Shown here: positions 63,875 through 64,000 of the stretch, one piece after another
Layout: the number at the start of each line of letters is the position of its first letter
Position numbering within the stretch: the stretch's first letter is position 1
Source of the DNA: Novosphingobium sp. MD-1
GTDB lineage: Bacteria > Pseudomonadota > Alphaproteobacteria > Sphingomonadales > Sphingomonadaceae
Assembly: GCF_001014975.1 (NCBI RefSeq)
Contig: NZ_BBXA01000028.1
Location: 62,001 to 126,000 of the forward strand
Direction: 5' to 3'
Length of the DNA stretch: 64,000 nt
Position numbers and translations under genes: made by a program
Notes under the pieces: generated by a model
Seen by the model: the letters and a program-made list of their open reading frames with translations, nothing else
Databases searched by the model: none
What the model was told of the DNA's origin: nothing

Positions 63875-64000
63875 TTACAGCTTCCAGTTCACCTGCGCGG
63901 TAAACGACCGCTGCGGGAAGGGGTGGAACAGGTAGTACTTGTCGTTGTTGAGGTTATCGACGCCCAGCGCGAAGTCGAAATGGTCGTTCACGTGGAACAC
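63875..64000 (-). CDS. TonB-dependent receptor, C-terminal end (runs off right edge)
   Basis: Only the last 41 residues and the TAA stop are in the window. The frame is open to base 64000 and reads GVDNLNNDKYYLFHPFPQRS, the classic last-strand motif of TonB-dependent receptors, ending TAQVNWKL. Barrel proteins of this family usually end in an aromatic residue; here the end is KL. Its ligand cannot be inferred. It is a different gene from the partial receptor at the left edge, which is cut at its other end. Confidence 0.85.
   Translation of the reverse strand: MFHVNDHFDFALGVDNLNNDKYYLFHPFPQRSFTAQVNWKL

Overview
The window is chromosomal DNA from a high-GC alphaproteobacterium, most likely a sphingomonad (Sphingomonadales, Novosphingobium/Sphingobium-like). 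The case rests on TonB-dependent receptors at both edges, a Cpa/Tad pilus locus, the infA-maf-RNase G-yacG block next to tRNA-Phe, the argS-SPOR-nagZ-scpAB-tatABC block, a K+-independent membrane pyrophosphatase, and G/C-rich third codon positions throughout. No rRNA, CRISPR array or intact insertion sequence was seen. The only mobile-element trace is an integrase stub beside tRNA-Phe.

Layout. 1-2471 (minus): alpha/beta hydrolase, an unrecognised LolA-like protein and the start of a TonB receptor. 2728-5103: orphan multi-PAS histidine kinase. 5341-9279: three-subunit periplasmic molybdenum hydroxylase (2Fe-2S subunit, Tat-exported Mo subunit, tri-haem cytochrome c), then a GST-like protein. 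9981-12500 (minus): integrase remnant, tRNA-Phe, yacG, RNase E/G, maf and infA. 12710-22246: uvrC, an M23 peptidase, tesB, a cupin/acyltransferase pair, hppA and thiL. 22394-27343: a thiolase/SDR/enoyl-CoA hydratase/TetR operon, then a MarR regulator with a degenerate fumarylacetoacetase-like gene. 27345-27448: a large REP-like inverted repeat. 27460-34735 (minus): cpaA-cpaB-cpaC-cpaD-cpaE-tadB-tadC, with the TadA/CpaF ATPase and the pilins absent. 34829-39703: hydrolase, FAD oxidoreductase, a YegP-like protein, rnhA, thrB and ispH. 39860-47386: lipoprotein, argS, SPOR protein, nagZ, scpA, scpB and tatABC.

47495-58890 is the most coherent functional block. It holds a sodium/solute-symporter-fused hybrid kinase, a LuxR-type response regulator, acetyl-CoA synthetase, a DcaP-like porin, an MHS-type transporter and a propionyl-CoA synthetase-like enzyme. 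It looks like a CrbSR-type module for uptake and activation of short-chain carboxylates. The response regulator has lost its canonical start codon: the expected ATG reads ATA.

58928-63824 is a TetR-controlled tripartite EmrAB/OMF efflux operon with two inverted-repeat operator candidates between regulator and operon. The window ends in the C-terminus of another TonB receptor.
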